Assembly (NCBI GenBank): GCA_002778195.1
Contig: PCDI01000003.1
Span: 3,493,913 to 3,557,912 of the forward strand
Length of the DNA: 64,000 bases
Origin: Raffaelea ambrosiae
Lineage: Eukaryota > Ascomycota > Sordariomycetes > Ophiostomatales > Ophiostomataceae
Direction of reading: 5' to 3'
Position 1 is the first letter of the stretch, and every line of letters starts with the position of its first letter. The notes beneath the pieces are model-generated. The model did no database searches and was not told the DNA's origin. It saw nothing but the letters and a program-made list of their open reading frames with translations. Made by a program: the position numbers and the translations under genes. Below are positions 12,513 through 22,632 of the stretch, piece by piece.

Positions 12513-14414
12513 CTACAAATCATGGTCCTCCTCCGACGCCATCGTCGACTTGGCGGGGAAGGCGTAGTTCAGACCAGTATACAGGACGAAGCTGATGGAC
12601 ATGCCGTACATGTAGCCCAGAGAATAGAAGTTGTCCATGCCGACGCTAATCTTGTTGTTCGAGTTGATCTGAAAGCAGTTAGTTCGTCAGACTGTTTGGT
12701 TCGACAGACTACAAGCAGAAAATACGCACAGAATTGGCCAGGCCAGGCAGCAGAGGAATCCATCCCACACCCCAGGCTATGGCCGCACGCCAGTTGGTCC
12801 CCCAGTGGTTGTATCGGTAGCGGCCGTGCGGGTCGTAGAGATCGTGGGTGTTGTACCACTGCTTGTGCACCAGGTAGAAGTCGCCCAGCAGGATGCCGGT
12901 GATCGGCGCCAGCCAGATGGCGTACCCGTCCATAAACGTCAAGAGGGCGTCCGCGGAGGCGAGAATGTTCCAGGGCGTCAGCGCCCACGCGCCGATAAAG
13001 GCAATCAGCACGGAGCCGCGGCGCAGGTCCAGGTACCGCGGGAACATGGCATTGAGGTCGTTGGCGGCCGACACGCAGTTGGCGCCCAGGTTGGACCCCA
13101 TCTGGGCCACCATCATGGACCCGGCGGCAAAGACGGCACCCGCGCGGCCCTTGCTGGTGTTGCACCAGTTGTTCATGATGGTCAGCACGTCCCACTGCAG
13201 CTCCCCGTAGATGAGCTCGGACGAGCCGACAATGACGAGCCCCATGAGGGCCATCAGCATAAAGGACGCCGGGATGATGAACAGCTGGATCCACGTCTGG
13301 CGCTCTTTGCGGGCGTAGCGCGTAAAGTCGTTGATGTTGACGGCGAGCGTGCCGTAGTTGCCCAGCATGGCGTTGAGGCCGCTCATAAAGGCCCAGCCCA
13401 GCTCGCTGCCGTGCAGGGTGTTGCCGCGGTGGAAGACCGGGTTGTCGACGCCGCTGCTGCTGGGGGTGTTGACGCAGGCCCAGATGAGCATGCCGAAGAT
13501 GGCGGGCACGCAGAGGATGGACTTGATGGTGAAGAACCAGCGCAGGCGGCGCGGGTGGATCCAGTGGAAGGGCAGGACGAACAGGAAGTAGATAATGTAC
13601 GCGATCATCATCTGCGTGGTGATGTGGGACGACGTGGGCAGCGCATTGTGCAGGTTGTTGAACTGCGGCCAGAGGGCCACCAAGATCACGTGCACACACT
13701 GGGCGCCGGTGTAGGTGTTGATGCCGTACCAGAAGGCCGAGACGACCATGCGGACGACGACGACGACAAACGAGAAGAAGATGCCAAAGGACGCGCGGCT
13801 CTGGATGGTGTAGGGGATGTGGAAGCGCGAGCCGACGGCGCCGTTGAGGGTCAGGCCAATGGCCATGAGGAAGTGGCCCATTGAGATGATCACCAGGGCA
13901 AGCTTCCACGACAGGCCCATCGTGTAGAGAGACGAGCCCAGACGTAGGTTGCCCGGAGAGACGGCATCGTTGAGCCAGTAGAAGGTGACTTGGGGGGGAG
14001 GGGGGGAAAGGTCAGCCAGCAGAAGCAACAGGAAGCAGCTTTTGGAGCGGCCTGGGAAACAGCGGCCAAGACGACGACACCTACAGTTGAGCGTGTTCCA
14101 AGTTTGCTGGTCCGGTGGTGTGGGATCCAAGTCTGCACCAGATTGTGCACTATGTGTCAGTCACTGTATTCGTCTGTGTCCCGTCTGCATCGACCCGCAG
14201 TGGTCTGCCACACCATGGCACAGGGCTGCATACCCGCGTTGCTCCATCGTCCCGGAGCGAAACTTCCCGGTTTGTGCTCGACCAACACGGCTCTCTTCAG
14301 CCGGGCTCGCCAGCCAGTCGCCTCGGGCTCGGCATACGACGAGCTACCGGCTGCCACGTCCACGGCCACGCCGATGTTTTGCTCCTCCGTCTTTTCCTTC
14401 AGCGGCAGCACCAT
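12513..14414 (-). CDS. NCS1-family (Fur-type) nucleobase/allantoin permease
   Basis: This is a plasma-membrane symporter of the nucleobase-cation-symport-1 family, whose fungal Fur members move uracil, allantoin or uric acid. Four exons, 14414-14234, 14132-14085, 13988-12730 and 12668-12513, keep phase and give 547 aa, the family's usual size. The junction RWSNA/DLDPTPPDQQTW restores the conserved NCS1 motif before TM1. TM segments with LNGAVGSRFHIPYTIQSRASFG and FWYGINTYTGAQCV follow, then GVDNPVFHRGNTLHGSELGW replaces the usual loop. A C-terminal SMASEEDHDL-like acidic tail is in the last exon. It is divergent from the xanthine dioxygenase gene at 14945, which favours a purine-related substrate, but sequence alone does not fix specificity. 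The 48-nt second exon would be easy to miss. Confidence 0.9.
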
Positions 14415-14944
14415 GTTTGCAAAGAAAAAAAGAAAAGAAAAAAAAGAACGAAAGAAAAAGAACCGGTTCCGATGAGATGCTCAGTAGTGCCGTCACTACC
14501 AGACATTAGCTAGGATGAAGGGGGGGAGGGGGGGGGGACAGCACCTCACTCCCCTTATAAGCCATACTGCCGGTAAATCGGACGGGCCCACGTCGCATTG
14601 CGTGGTACTGCTCCGAGCTTCAGCTGGCCGTAGGTCCCCATAATGATATCTACGGAGGTCCAGAATCGCGCGGCAGTCTGGTTGCCCGAGGACCCGCTTT
14701 GGGAGGAACAGAGATAGGTTGAGTGTCTACGACAGACATCCTTGATGGGCTCGCCATTATTTTTACGCGCCGATATCCGGCCGAGAAATCAATAGATAAA
14801 GAAGAAGTCCGATCCTACAGATAACAATGCATATCGCTAAGAGCTGAAGAAAGCGTTTCAAACACAAGAAAAGAACAGGGGAAAAAAAAAAGCCGTTAAA
14901 AATCAACCGTCCTTAACAAATACATACGTAATACATCACTCGCC
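14415..14944. promoter_or_regulatory. Divergent promoter with GATA-factor motifs
   Basis: This 530-bp interval separates the starts of the permease and the dioxygenase. It contains three HGATAR motifs, AGATAG at 14712 and AGATAA at 14794 and 14819. HGATAR is the known recognition core of AreA/Nit2 nitrogen-regulatory GATA factors. A palindromic CTTATAAG lies near 14554 and a G-rich run at 14521-14538. I found no exact TCGG-N6-CCGA site for the purine activator UaY. Confidence 0.5.
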
Positions 14945-16316
14945 ATGCCGCATTATGAAGAACCCCTTCGCGTCGATCCTCTTCCCGAGGACCTGCGCAA
15001 AGACTCTCTCGTCGGCGCTCAGGTCACCCTGCCCACGGGCATGAAGCTGCTCGACCTGGACGCGCTCTCGGAGAAAGATCAGCAGACCCTGCGCGACGCC
15101 GTGTTCACGCATGGCGTTGTCGTCATCCGCAACCAGCAGGGCCTCGACCCGGCCATGATGCCCCGGCTCGGCCACTTTTTTGATCCCACCGCGGGCGATG
15201 TCCACTCGGGTGGCGAGAAGGTGGTGACGGACAAGAAGAACATCCTGGCGCAGAACAATGGGTCGCGGGTCCCTCGGGCGCCGCAGGTCACGGTGATTGG
15301 AAAGGGCAAGTGGGTTGGCCATGAAGGGCTGCCGTTGCTGGACATGAAGCACATGGTAGGTTTTTGGGGGGGGTTGAGAAGATCAGAGAAAAAAAAAAAA
15401 AAAAAAAAAAGAGGCTCTAACACATCCACACTTAGAGCCACACGCAATTCCATGCCAACCCGCTCAGCGAACAGGAGATTCAGGCCGGCTTCACAAGGCC
15501 GTATCGGTGGCACATGGACGCGCCGCTGTATGAGCGTCTACCCGGGTTTGTGACGTCGCTGCACTCGCTCAAGAACCCGGTGCTGCCTGACCAGAAGCTT
15601 CGGTTTCCCACGGGAGAAGTGCTTGACATTCCCACTGGCGGCACAGCATGTAAGTCAACTGGCAGAGAATGATAGACGGTGTCCCCCCTCCCCTTGTAGT
15701 GTATGCTGCTGGGGGGGGGGGAATCAAAACAACCGTGGCTGATCCTATAGTCTACTCCGGTGCTCGCGCCTTCCAACTCCTGACCGACGAGGAGAAGGAG
15801 TTCGCCCTCAACACCACAGTGCAGTACGCCCCCCGGGCCTACGAATGGATTCTCAACTGCAAGGCCACCGACGATGGCCTCACGATCGCCAAGTCGGGGC
15901 AGGAGAAGAGTCTAGACGAGCTGCCGGAGTGGAGCTGGGACAAGGTGCACGCGTTTCCCATGGTCTGGCGCAACCGTACCACCGGCCTGCCACATCTCCA
16001 GGTCCTCGGCTGCTGCGTCTACGCCCTCCGCACGCGCGACCCTGCCACCGGCGTCGTCACGGAGACGACCGACATTGACGAGGTGCGCGCCATCTGCCAC
16101 CGCCTTACCGCCAAGGCGTACACGCCCGCGACGCTGTACGTCCACCGGTGGTGCGAGGGCGACCTGGTCATCTTCCACAACCGGGGCGTGGTGCACTCCA
16201 TCACGGGCGAGCTGACACATCCGACGGCCTCGGCCGACGACGAGGATCCGGAGAAGCGACTGTTTTGGCAGTGTAGCATGGCGAGCCGGACGATGCCGGA
16301 GGCGTACCGGGCATGA
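14945..16316 (+). CDS. xanA: XanA-type alpha-ketoglutarate-dependent xanthine dioxygenase
   Basis: The enzyme belongs to the TauD/TfdA Fe(II)/2-oxoglutarate family. The XanA branch hydroxylates xanthine to uric acid and is a fungal alternative to xanthine dehydrogenase. Three exons, 14945-15355, 15436-15649 and 15751-16316, give 396 aa. The metal triad is visible as H163 and D165 in RPYRWHMD and the distal His in NRGVVHS near the C-terminus. The stretch FALNTTVQYAPRAYEWI is characteristic of this branch as I remember it, hence XanA rather than taurine dioxygenase. No signal peptide is present, so it is probably cytosolic. Intron 1 holds an A-run of over 20 and intron 2 a G-run. The gene is divergent from a nucleobase permease. 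Confidence 0.88.
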
Positions 16317-17655
16317 TCGAGGAGGAGAACAGACAAGCTCCTCCATCCTCCTGCAGTGCGGGATATTGAACCAAAAGTGTATGATAAAAAGAAGTCATTT
16401 CTGTGAGTACGAGAAACGTAAAAGTAACCAAATGTCCCCCCCAAAATCTCGCTTTATTTATTTTTTTTTCAAACACCAATACTACTAGTCTTTCGGAAGC
16501 AAATGTTGGACTAAATTGTGCTGTAAACGCTTCCATCCCCAGCCATGTGCTGTTTCAGGCCATACGAGAAAGAATAACTTGGCCGGAATTTCGTGCGATA
16601 ATATCCCGGAGTGGTACCACGCGTGGGTTTGTCTAGACACAGGGACGTGCTTGCCAAAGGGCTCGCCTGTGTTGGGATCTGGTGTTGCTAACATGCCTAA
16701 TTGCATGGTCGTCACTGTCCATGCTGAATGACAAATGATGACTGCCGTTCTTCCACGGCGATAGACGTCTATCAGAACAGGCTGACAAGACTTAATATGG
16801 TTAGAAGACGCTCCACCTAGTGGTGCCTCAAGATACGTGATAAATCACAGGGCCTTCCCCGGCCAGCTTCGCCGGCTTTGCCGGCCTCTACACCGTAGTT
16901 TAGCGATTAACTATTACCCTTTTTGGTACCTGCTAGCTACTGCATCTCCTTTGCAGACTATCGCCCGGCGACAGGGTAGCCACCCGGCTAATTAGTCTTC
17001 CCCGGAAATGTGACCATCCACGCGCGTAACAGGACAAAAGACACCAGTGGCTGCCGACGTCGACAGAGTTTGTCCATTTCTGGGCGATCGGACGTCCCGA
17101 CCTGGTGTCGACTGGGGGCCAGACTCTTAGATCCGCATAGGGATATTGCCACCCCCCCCTCTGGGAGCTGTTCAAGTGAAGCTCGTGCTCTTGACTTCTC
17201 AACAGAGTCCATTGATGGAAGAGAAACAATGATGACTTTTTCAACCCGCACAGCATTGTTAGTTGGGCAGTCTCACTAAATTCCCCAGGAAACAAGACCA
17301 AAGCAGGCCTTTTCTTGTGTACCACCAACCACCTCTCCTCTTGCAACCTTGCCTTGCCAGTCGTCTGACTTTATTTCGGTCATGCTTCCCGTGGAAGAAC
17401 GGCGGGGTCAAGGCTTGTTTCTGTGTTAAACACTGATTGATGAATGGCACTTGGCGATGATGTAGCGAAATTGCCCACGAGTGAGGGGGGAAAAAACAAG
17501 AATGAAAAACGTAGACAATGAATTGGACAGATCTTTTTGTGTTGTCTGAACTTTGTGTTTTTGATTGACAGCATTTGTGAGACGTATTTGTGTAGAAGGA
17601 TGCATTCTACAATGCTCAACATAGCACTTTTTCGCGCGGTTTCTGTCCCACGCAA
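16317..17655. other. Intergenic, no gene recognised
   Basis: The open frames here are short and have no family similarity. A GC-rich patch at 16858-16886 is built from GCCGGC-containing short repeats (GGCCAGCTTCGCCGGC-like). The right end is the 5' flank of the tRNA gene. Confidence 0.5.
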
Positions 17656-17727
17656 TCCGATATGGTGTAATGGTTAACATCTGACGTTTTCACCGTCGAG
17701 CTCGGGGTTCGATTCCCCGTATCGGAG
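17656..17727 (+). tRNA. tRNA-Glu (anticodon UUC)
   Basis: This 72-nt gene has a 7-bp acceptor stem (TCCGATA with TATCGGA) and a D-arm box A region TGGTGTAATGGTTA. The anticodon stem TGACG/CGTCG carries the loop TTTTCAC, so the anticodon is TTC. The T-arm GGGGTTCGATTCCCC is the box B. There is no intron. The sequence closely follows the eukaryotic tRNA-Glu pattern. The base after the acceptor stem, G, is the discriminator. Confidence 0.95.
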
Positions 17728-17735
17728 TTTTTTTT
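17728..17735 (+). terminator. RNA polymerase III T-run terminator
   Basis: Eight consecutive T residues follow the tRNA-Glu discriminator base directly, as expected for Pol III termination. Confidence 0.85.
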
Positions 17736-18153
17736 GTGAGGCACTGTGGGTGGGGTTAAAAATCATCACCAAATTTGTCCTTTTTTTCTCGACCATTTAT
17801 TATCTCTTTATTTTTTCTCGCTTTAATTTTTTTTTTTAAAAAAAGCAAAGAGACTATGACCTTTAGCAGAACCTTTAGTTGTGGTGGATGCCTGATTTAA
17901 AACTGACGACAATGTCTTGAGTTGCGAACAACGTGGGCATCGAATTGATATGCATCTAAACTTATGAAGAAAATGGCATCACGTGAAGGCAAAAGAGAAC
18001 ACACAGCAGACACGACAATGTATAACATGGATGCATTTCCTCCCTGAAAGGCGCAAAACATAAAACCGACAGGTGTCTTTCCGTGTGTGTCCTTGATAAA
18101 TTGGGCCCAGTCAGCGACCTTCGGATTCCACCGTACATGACAGGCAGGTCCTT

Positions 18154-18495
18154 TTACAGCTTGAATAAACAAACCCCTTGATGTCTCTGGACATTGTTCG
18201 CTTTGTAGTCCGCCTTGGCTGTGGTCGCAAGCTGCTTGGCCGCTTTATCAGAGGCGTAGAGAGTTGCAAGCTCAGTGTAAGCAGGCAGCAACACCCTGCA
18301 CGGCGCGCACCGCTGTGCGTAAAACTCGACCAGCTCTGGCTCTTTTGGAACTTGAACCAAAACATGTCTATCTCGGATACGTATTACAGCAACCAGGCGG
18401 AAGCCACAAAACACAAAGCTTTGAATGTGGTCGAAATTGGGCGGCTCCGCGCTGACAGGAGACGCAACAAGCCACGTCCAAGCAAGCCTAATCAT
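18154..18495 (-). pseudogene. Thioredoxin-fold fragment or degraded thioredoxin-like gene
   Basis: An uninterrupted 113-codon frame starts at an ATG with a hydrophobic opening (MIRLAWTWLV). It contains LVEFYAQRCAPCRVLLPAY, which matches the thioredoxin active-site helix with CAPC in place of the usual CGPC. The frame stops where the cis-Pro segment and later strands of a thioredoxin should follow. A second frame (about 18172-17897) continues with protein-like sequence (WNPKVADWAQFIKDTHGKTP), but I see no convincing splice join. It could be a broken gene, a mis-split gene with an intron I cannot place, or chance. It lies between tRNA-Glu and the 7-TM gene. Confidence 0.3.
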
Positions 18496-18722
18496 CCTAC
18501 CAGCAGGAGTTGTGCAGACTGCTTCCCTTAGTACCGGGCTTCCCCAGTACGTGGAACTATGGCGCATTCGGTGCCATGGCTGGACATGAGCTGTCGCCTG
18601 CCCTTGACCCTGCTGGCCAGTTGCTTGATTGGTGGGCCAGTCGTGCGGTCCAAGAGTTGAACAAGCGAGCCTCTTGCTTTGCCAGGAGCGTTTTGGCCCG
18701 AAGACCAGAAAAGAATCCAGAG

Positions 18723-19985
18723 TCACTCCTCCTCTTTGTCGAATTTCGAGCTGTTCTGCAGCGACTTCGCATCGCCCGCATCGCTCGCATCGCCCCAGTC
18801 GATGCTCAGGCTGCGGCGGATGGCGATTTCGTGCTTCGGGAACGCGCCGCCCTCTCTTGCCGGCTCCGGGTCCTGCGGGCTCGCCGTGCAATCGCGCACG
18901 AGGGCGCGGAGAAACGGCACGGACGCGCAGATGCAGGTGACTCCGGCCTCCGCCGTGGCCCACGTCAGCACCTGTGCGGCCGAGTCTGCTGCAGGTCAGC
19001 GGATGACGTCTGGATTGAGATAGGAGAAGGAAGAAAGAACAAAGAAAAAGAGAAGAAAAATCAATGAGCGGGTGTCGTGCGTACAGGTAAAGTCCACGAA
19101 GCCGCCAGCGTCGGCCTGCTCGAGCAGGATGGTCTTGATGATGGCAGCAGTGCCGGCGCTGGTTTGCGGTCAGCATATCTCGTGCGAGAAAAAAAAAAAA
19201 ACAAAAAGAAAAAAAAAGGAAAACACACAAAATGCCCATGCTCATCGCAACCGCGACGCCGATCTTCTCCTTGGTGTTCATCTGCATGTTCAGGATGACC
19301 GCCCACGGGAGGATCGCCAGGGTGAAGTCCACCGCCGCAGAGTACACTGCAGGGTTCTGTCAGCCAGTCGTCACAGATATGCGTGCGCACGCCGGCGGTG
19401 GTCGCTACCACGCGCCACGGAGGATTGACTCACGCCCCGAGAACGTCCCGTAGCCCGTCAGCGCGGGCATGCCCACAAACGGAAGCGCCGTCAGCACCGG
19501 GTTCAGCAGCAGCGCCGCGTTCAGGCTCGCGATCAGGAACCAGAGGAAGGCCCGGGCCCAGCCCGGGGCCGCCAGCCGCAGCAGCGTCACCGCAAACGAC
19601 GTCTTGCTCCAGGCCACCGCCAGGATGGCCGTCGTCGTCACGGGCGCCGTCCAGCTGCTGGCGCGGGCGAGGGCCTCGGCGTCCAGGCGCGCCGCGTGCT
19701 GTCCGTAGCCGAAGCGGACCATGTACGTGGCGATGATGCTGACGACGACGAGGCAGAGCTGTTGGGCGAACACGATCAGAAGCTGTGGTCAGGACAAGAC
19801 AAATGGCAGCAGAGCAAGGGGGGGTAGCCACGAACCCATGCCGCGATGAGAATGTAGTCATCCCACCAGAGGTCGAGGCGGCGGCGGCGCTTGCTGTAGA
19901 AGCGCAGAGCCCCGAAGACGGCCACGGCGCAGCTGTGGCCCCAGCTGGTGGCGACGAGGATGGGGCCGTAGCTGTGGATGGGCAT
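18723..19985 (-). CDS. Fungal rhodopsin-domain (PTH11/SAT5-like) 7-TM membrane protein
   Basis: Five exons, 19985-19836, 19782-19434, 19346-19229, 19158-19085 and 18988-18723, give about 318 aa. Seven hydrophobic segments can be counted. They include WDDYILIAAW before TM2, VAWSKTSFAVTLLRL in TM3, VDFTLAILPWAVI in TM5, KEKIGVAVAMSMG in TM6 and TWATAEAGVTCICASVPFLRALV in TM7. These match the hallmark motifs of the fungal rhodopsin-domain family, several members of which (PTH11) act as surface receptors. There is no CFEM domain. The C-terminus is short, acidic and Ser-rich. Intron 4 has a CAGCAG tandem acceptor, so the protein may vary by one residue. The donor of intron 1 (GTTCGT) is weak but phase-correct. 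Confidence 0.82.
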
Positions 19986-22323
19986 GGTGGGAGTGGAAGC
20001 GGAAAGGGAAGTGGAAGAACAGCCGTCGTCGGGGGAGAAAAGGAGACAAGAAAAAAAAAGAAGAGGAAAAAAGAAAGAAATAAGACAGAAAGGAAATGGG
20101 GAGAAAAAAAGAGAGAACGAGGAGGAAAGGGAAAAAGATTTGGCCCCAGTCGAAAGTGCAGACCACGGCAGTGCCGACGTTAAGACTGCTCGAGCGTCTG
20201 CGGTGCTCGCCGTCTCCCCTGCCGATCTGAAGCGGCGAGAAAACAGGAGACCCGGGCAGAAAACCGGGAAGCAGCTGTTTGCGTCTGTCTCGACCCCCCC
20301 TGGCATCCATCGCCAAAACCAGGACGTGCTGGATCACACGTGCTGCTGTCGCCCAGGCTGGAACGCCGTTGGGCATAAACGTGTCGTGTTCCCAAACAGG
20401 TCTTGGCTCATCAAGCGGTGGCTCGGCCTGCACAAGTAGAAAAAGGGAAGGCTCGACGACAGGACTGCCTTTCTACTATGTATATACGAGTACCAACCAT
20501 ATAATAGTTGCTATATACCGCTGGAGTGGCCAAAGCTTTCTGCCATCTATGCAGCCCCCCTACAGGGGGCACGAGTGGATCAGAGCTTGCGCTTAAGCGG
20601 CCGAAGCTTGTTTTAAAAGCTTGTTCCACACTGTTCCAGCGGCAGTTCCACGAGCTTGTTTGCTGGATGCTGGGCATCGGGGCTCGATACGAAGGCCACC
20701 CCCTGGCAGATCGACACCCACGGCCTCTTCATGCCTCCCGACCCCGTCGCTCCCAGCAGTCTGGTGCCTCCCTGCTGTGCGAGCTTGTTGGCGGCAGGCA
20801 CGCAGGTTCTCCACTGTCCACTTCTTGCTTGTCTGCTGCCCCTGACTAGGGGGGGGGGGTTGTGGTCGAAGGGCTGTTTTACTGGGGCCGTTTTACCTTG
20901 ACATCGTGCACAATAACATGCATATATTATAGCCCGCTGACACTCTGCATCCCCGTTCAGACCACGACATCGTGCAACGACATCGTATGAAGCTGCTTCT
21001 CGCCCCAGGCCATCTAGAGAAAAGCAAGCGAGTCCGATCGGCCTCTCCGTTGCCAACGGTTTGCCCCCAGTGGAAAACCGAGAGATAAGCACACGCTGCC
21101 GAGCATGTAGGGCAGCGTCGCAGCGACCAGTGCATGTGGCCACGACTGAAACGCAGCTGCTCGGACGAGTAGAGAAACTACCACATATCGCGTCCTTTGC
21201 TTCGAAGTCTTTTTACACGAGCCCTACGGAGTACCTTTGTCCACGGCAAAGAACGTCCACCAGAAAGGACATCCTGCACAGGGCGTCGAAGAACAGCGGC
21301 AGGACGACGAGAGGCGACAGAACAGCTTCCACGCCGCGTCTCCGTTCGCATGGGAGTCCATGGCAAGCTTCTCTGATGACGTCTCTGCGCCAAGCATTGT
21401 GCTTCCAGCCCTACGAGCATGAAAGAGCACGCCCGTCCAACGTCCGCCCGATTCCCCCCTCCTCTGACTCCCCCTCCACCTGCCATCCCACTTCAAAGCA
21501 AACCAGGCAATCCCTAAGCGTCTCGAATCTTGCCTATGTGGGCTTGCGCGCCTACTACATGCTACGTCAATCTGTGGGGAAATATGACGAGATGAGGGTA
21601 TCCCCCTGTAGCATCTTGGCTGCCATCGTCCCCCCCACGCTGCCAAGCATTGCGATGTGCACGACGACGACGACCCCGTTGACATGCCATCTGGTTTTCG
21701 GCAGGGCCGAGCATGATGATCTGCAGCACCAGGACCCATTGTCTGAGAAGAGGGGAGCGCTGCTGCTCAGAAATCATATGTCCCAAATGTGGATCCTCAC
21801 GACGTCCATCCCCCGGTTTGGCCTTGTCCCTCAGCTCTTGGCCATGCCAACAATGTCAGGCGTGAGACGACAGGCATCGTGCGGTGTGGAGCCCGTCGAG
21901 ACCGTCTGGCGCTGGATGAGAGACGCAACTTGGTCATTTTCGTCTGGATGACTTCTGTCAGAAACCGAAACGAGCGGGTCAAACTGTCCTCGAGATGGGA
22001 CCATGGAAAGAAAAAGACGGAGAGAAAGGGGGTCTGGTGGGGGGCGGATTCCTTCTAGAAGGCTTCTCTGACCAGGGTCCCAACTGTGATTCACAGCCTA
22101 TCACTGCGATCACGCTGATCTCTCCAGACCAGGGTGGTGGGGAGGAGGAGAGCTGCGGTGATGCCGTATACGAGCATCACCAACGGACTTGGAGCATCAC
22201 CAAGAGAGTAGGAGCCTCGTCCCAAGTGTGTGTGCCTCCGGGACCGAAAGCGAGAAGTGGTATCCTGAAAGGGAAGACTCGAAGAGTCCGGAAGACCGCA
22301 GTCTATCGACCCAAGATCATGAA
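19986..22323. other. Gene-poor region upstream of the Kex2-repeat gene
   Basis: I recognise no gene in this 2.3 kb. Purine-rich A/G tracts occupy 20040-20140. Frames of up to about 300 codons exist (for example + strand 21061-21951), but they are Ser/Arg/Thr-rich, lack any family signature and overlap frames of equal length on the other strand. The right end is the promoter of the repeat-protein gene. Confidence 0.5.
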
Positions 22324-22330
22324 TATATAA
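22324..22330 (+). promoter_or_regulatory. TATA box candidate for the Kex2-repeat gene
   Basis: TATATAA lies about 300 nt upstream of the ATG at 22633 and is followed by a long C/T-rich leader. The pyrimidine-rich run (22360-22560) is typical of highly expressed fungal promoters and leaders. Confidence 0.45.
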
Positions 22331-22632
22331 ACAGACAGATTCTTCCCTCTGGCATCGTCTTTTTTTTCTTCTTCTCATCATCCTCATCATCTTCAGCATC
22401 CGCAACAACCAAACACCTTCCCCTTTCTCTTATTTATTACATTCCTGCAGCCGGTCTGCTTTCTTTTCTATCTCCTTCTTCTCTCTCCGTGTCTCTTTTG
22501 CTTCTTCTGCCACAGCCAGTCTGTCCTTCTTCTGCCTTCTGCTCTCGATTTTCCCGCTCCAAGCACCAACCAGACCCTCTCCAACCCATAGCACTCCACC
22601 TTCGGTACATCCCGCTCTGCATCTCAGCCACC

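Noticed and set aside
16858..16886. GCCGGC-rich patch as a transposon end
   Set aside because: No matching inverted end, target-site duplication or transposase-like frame nearby.
21061..21951. 296-codon + frame upstream of the Kex2-repeat gene
   Set aside because: No domain, biased Ser/Thr/Arg composition, and similarly long frames on the opposite strand. No promoter or intron signals support it.
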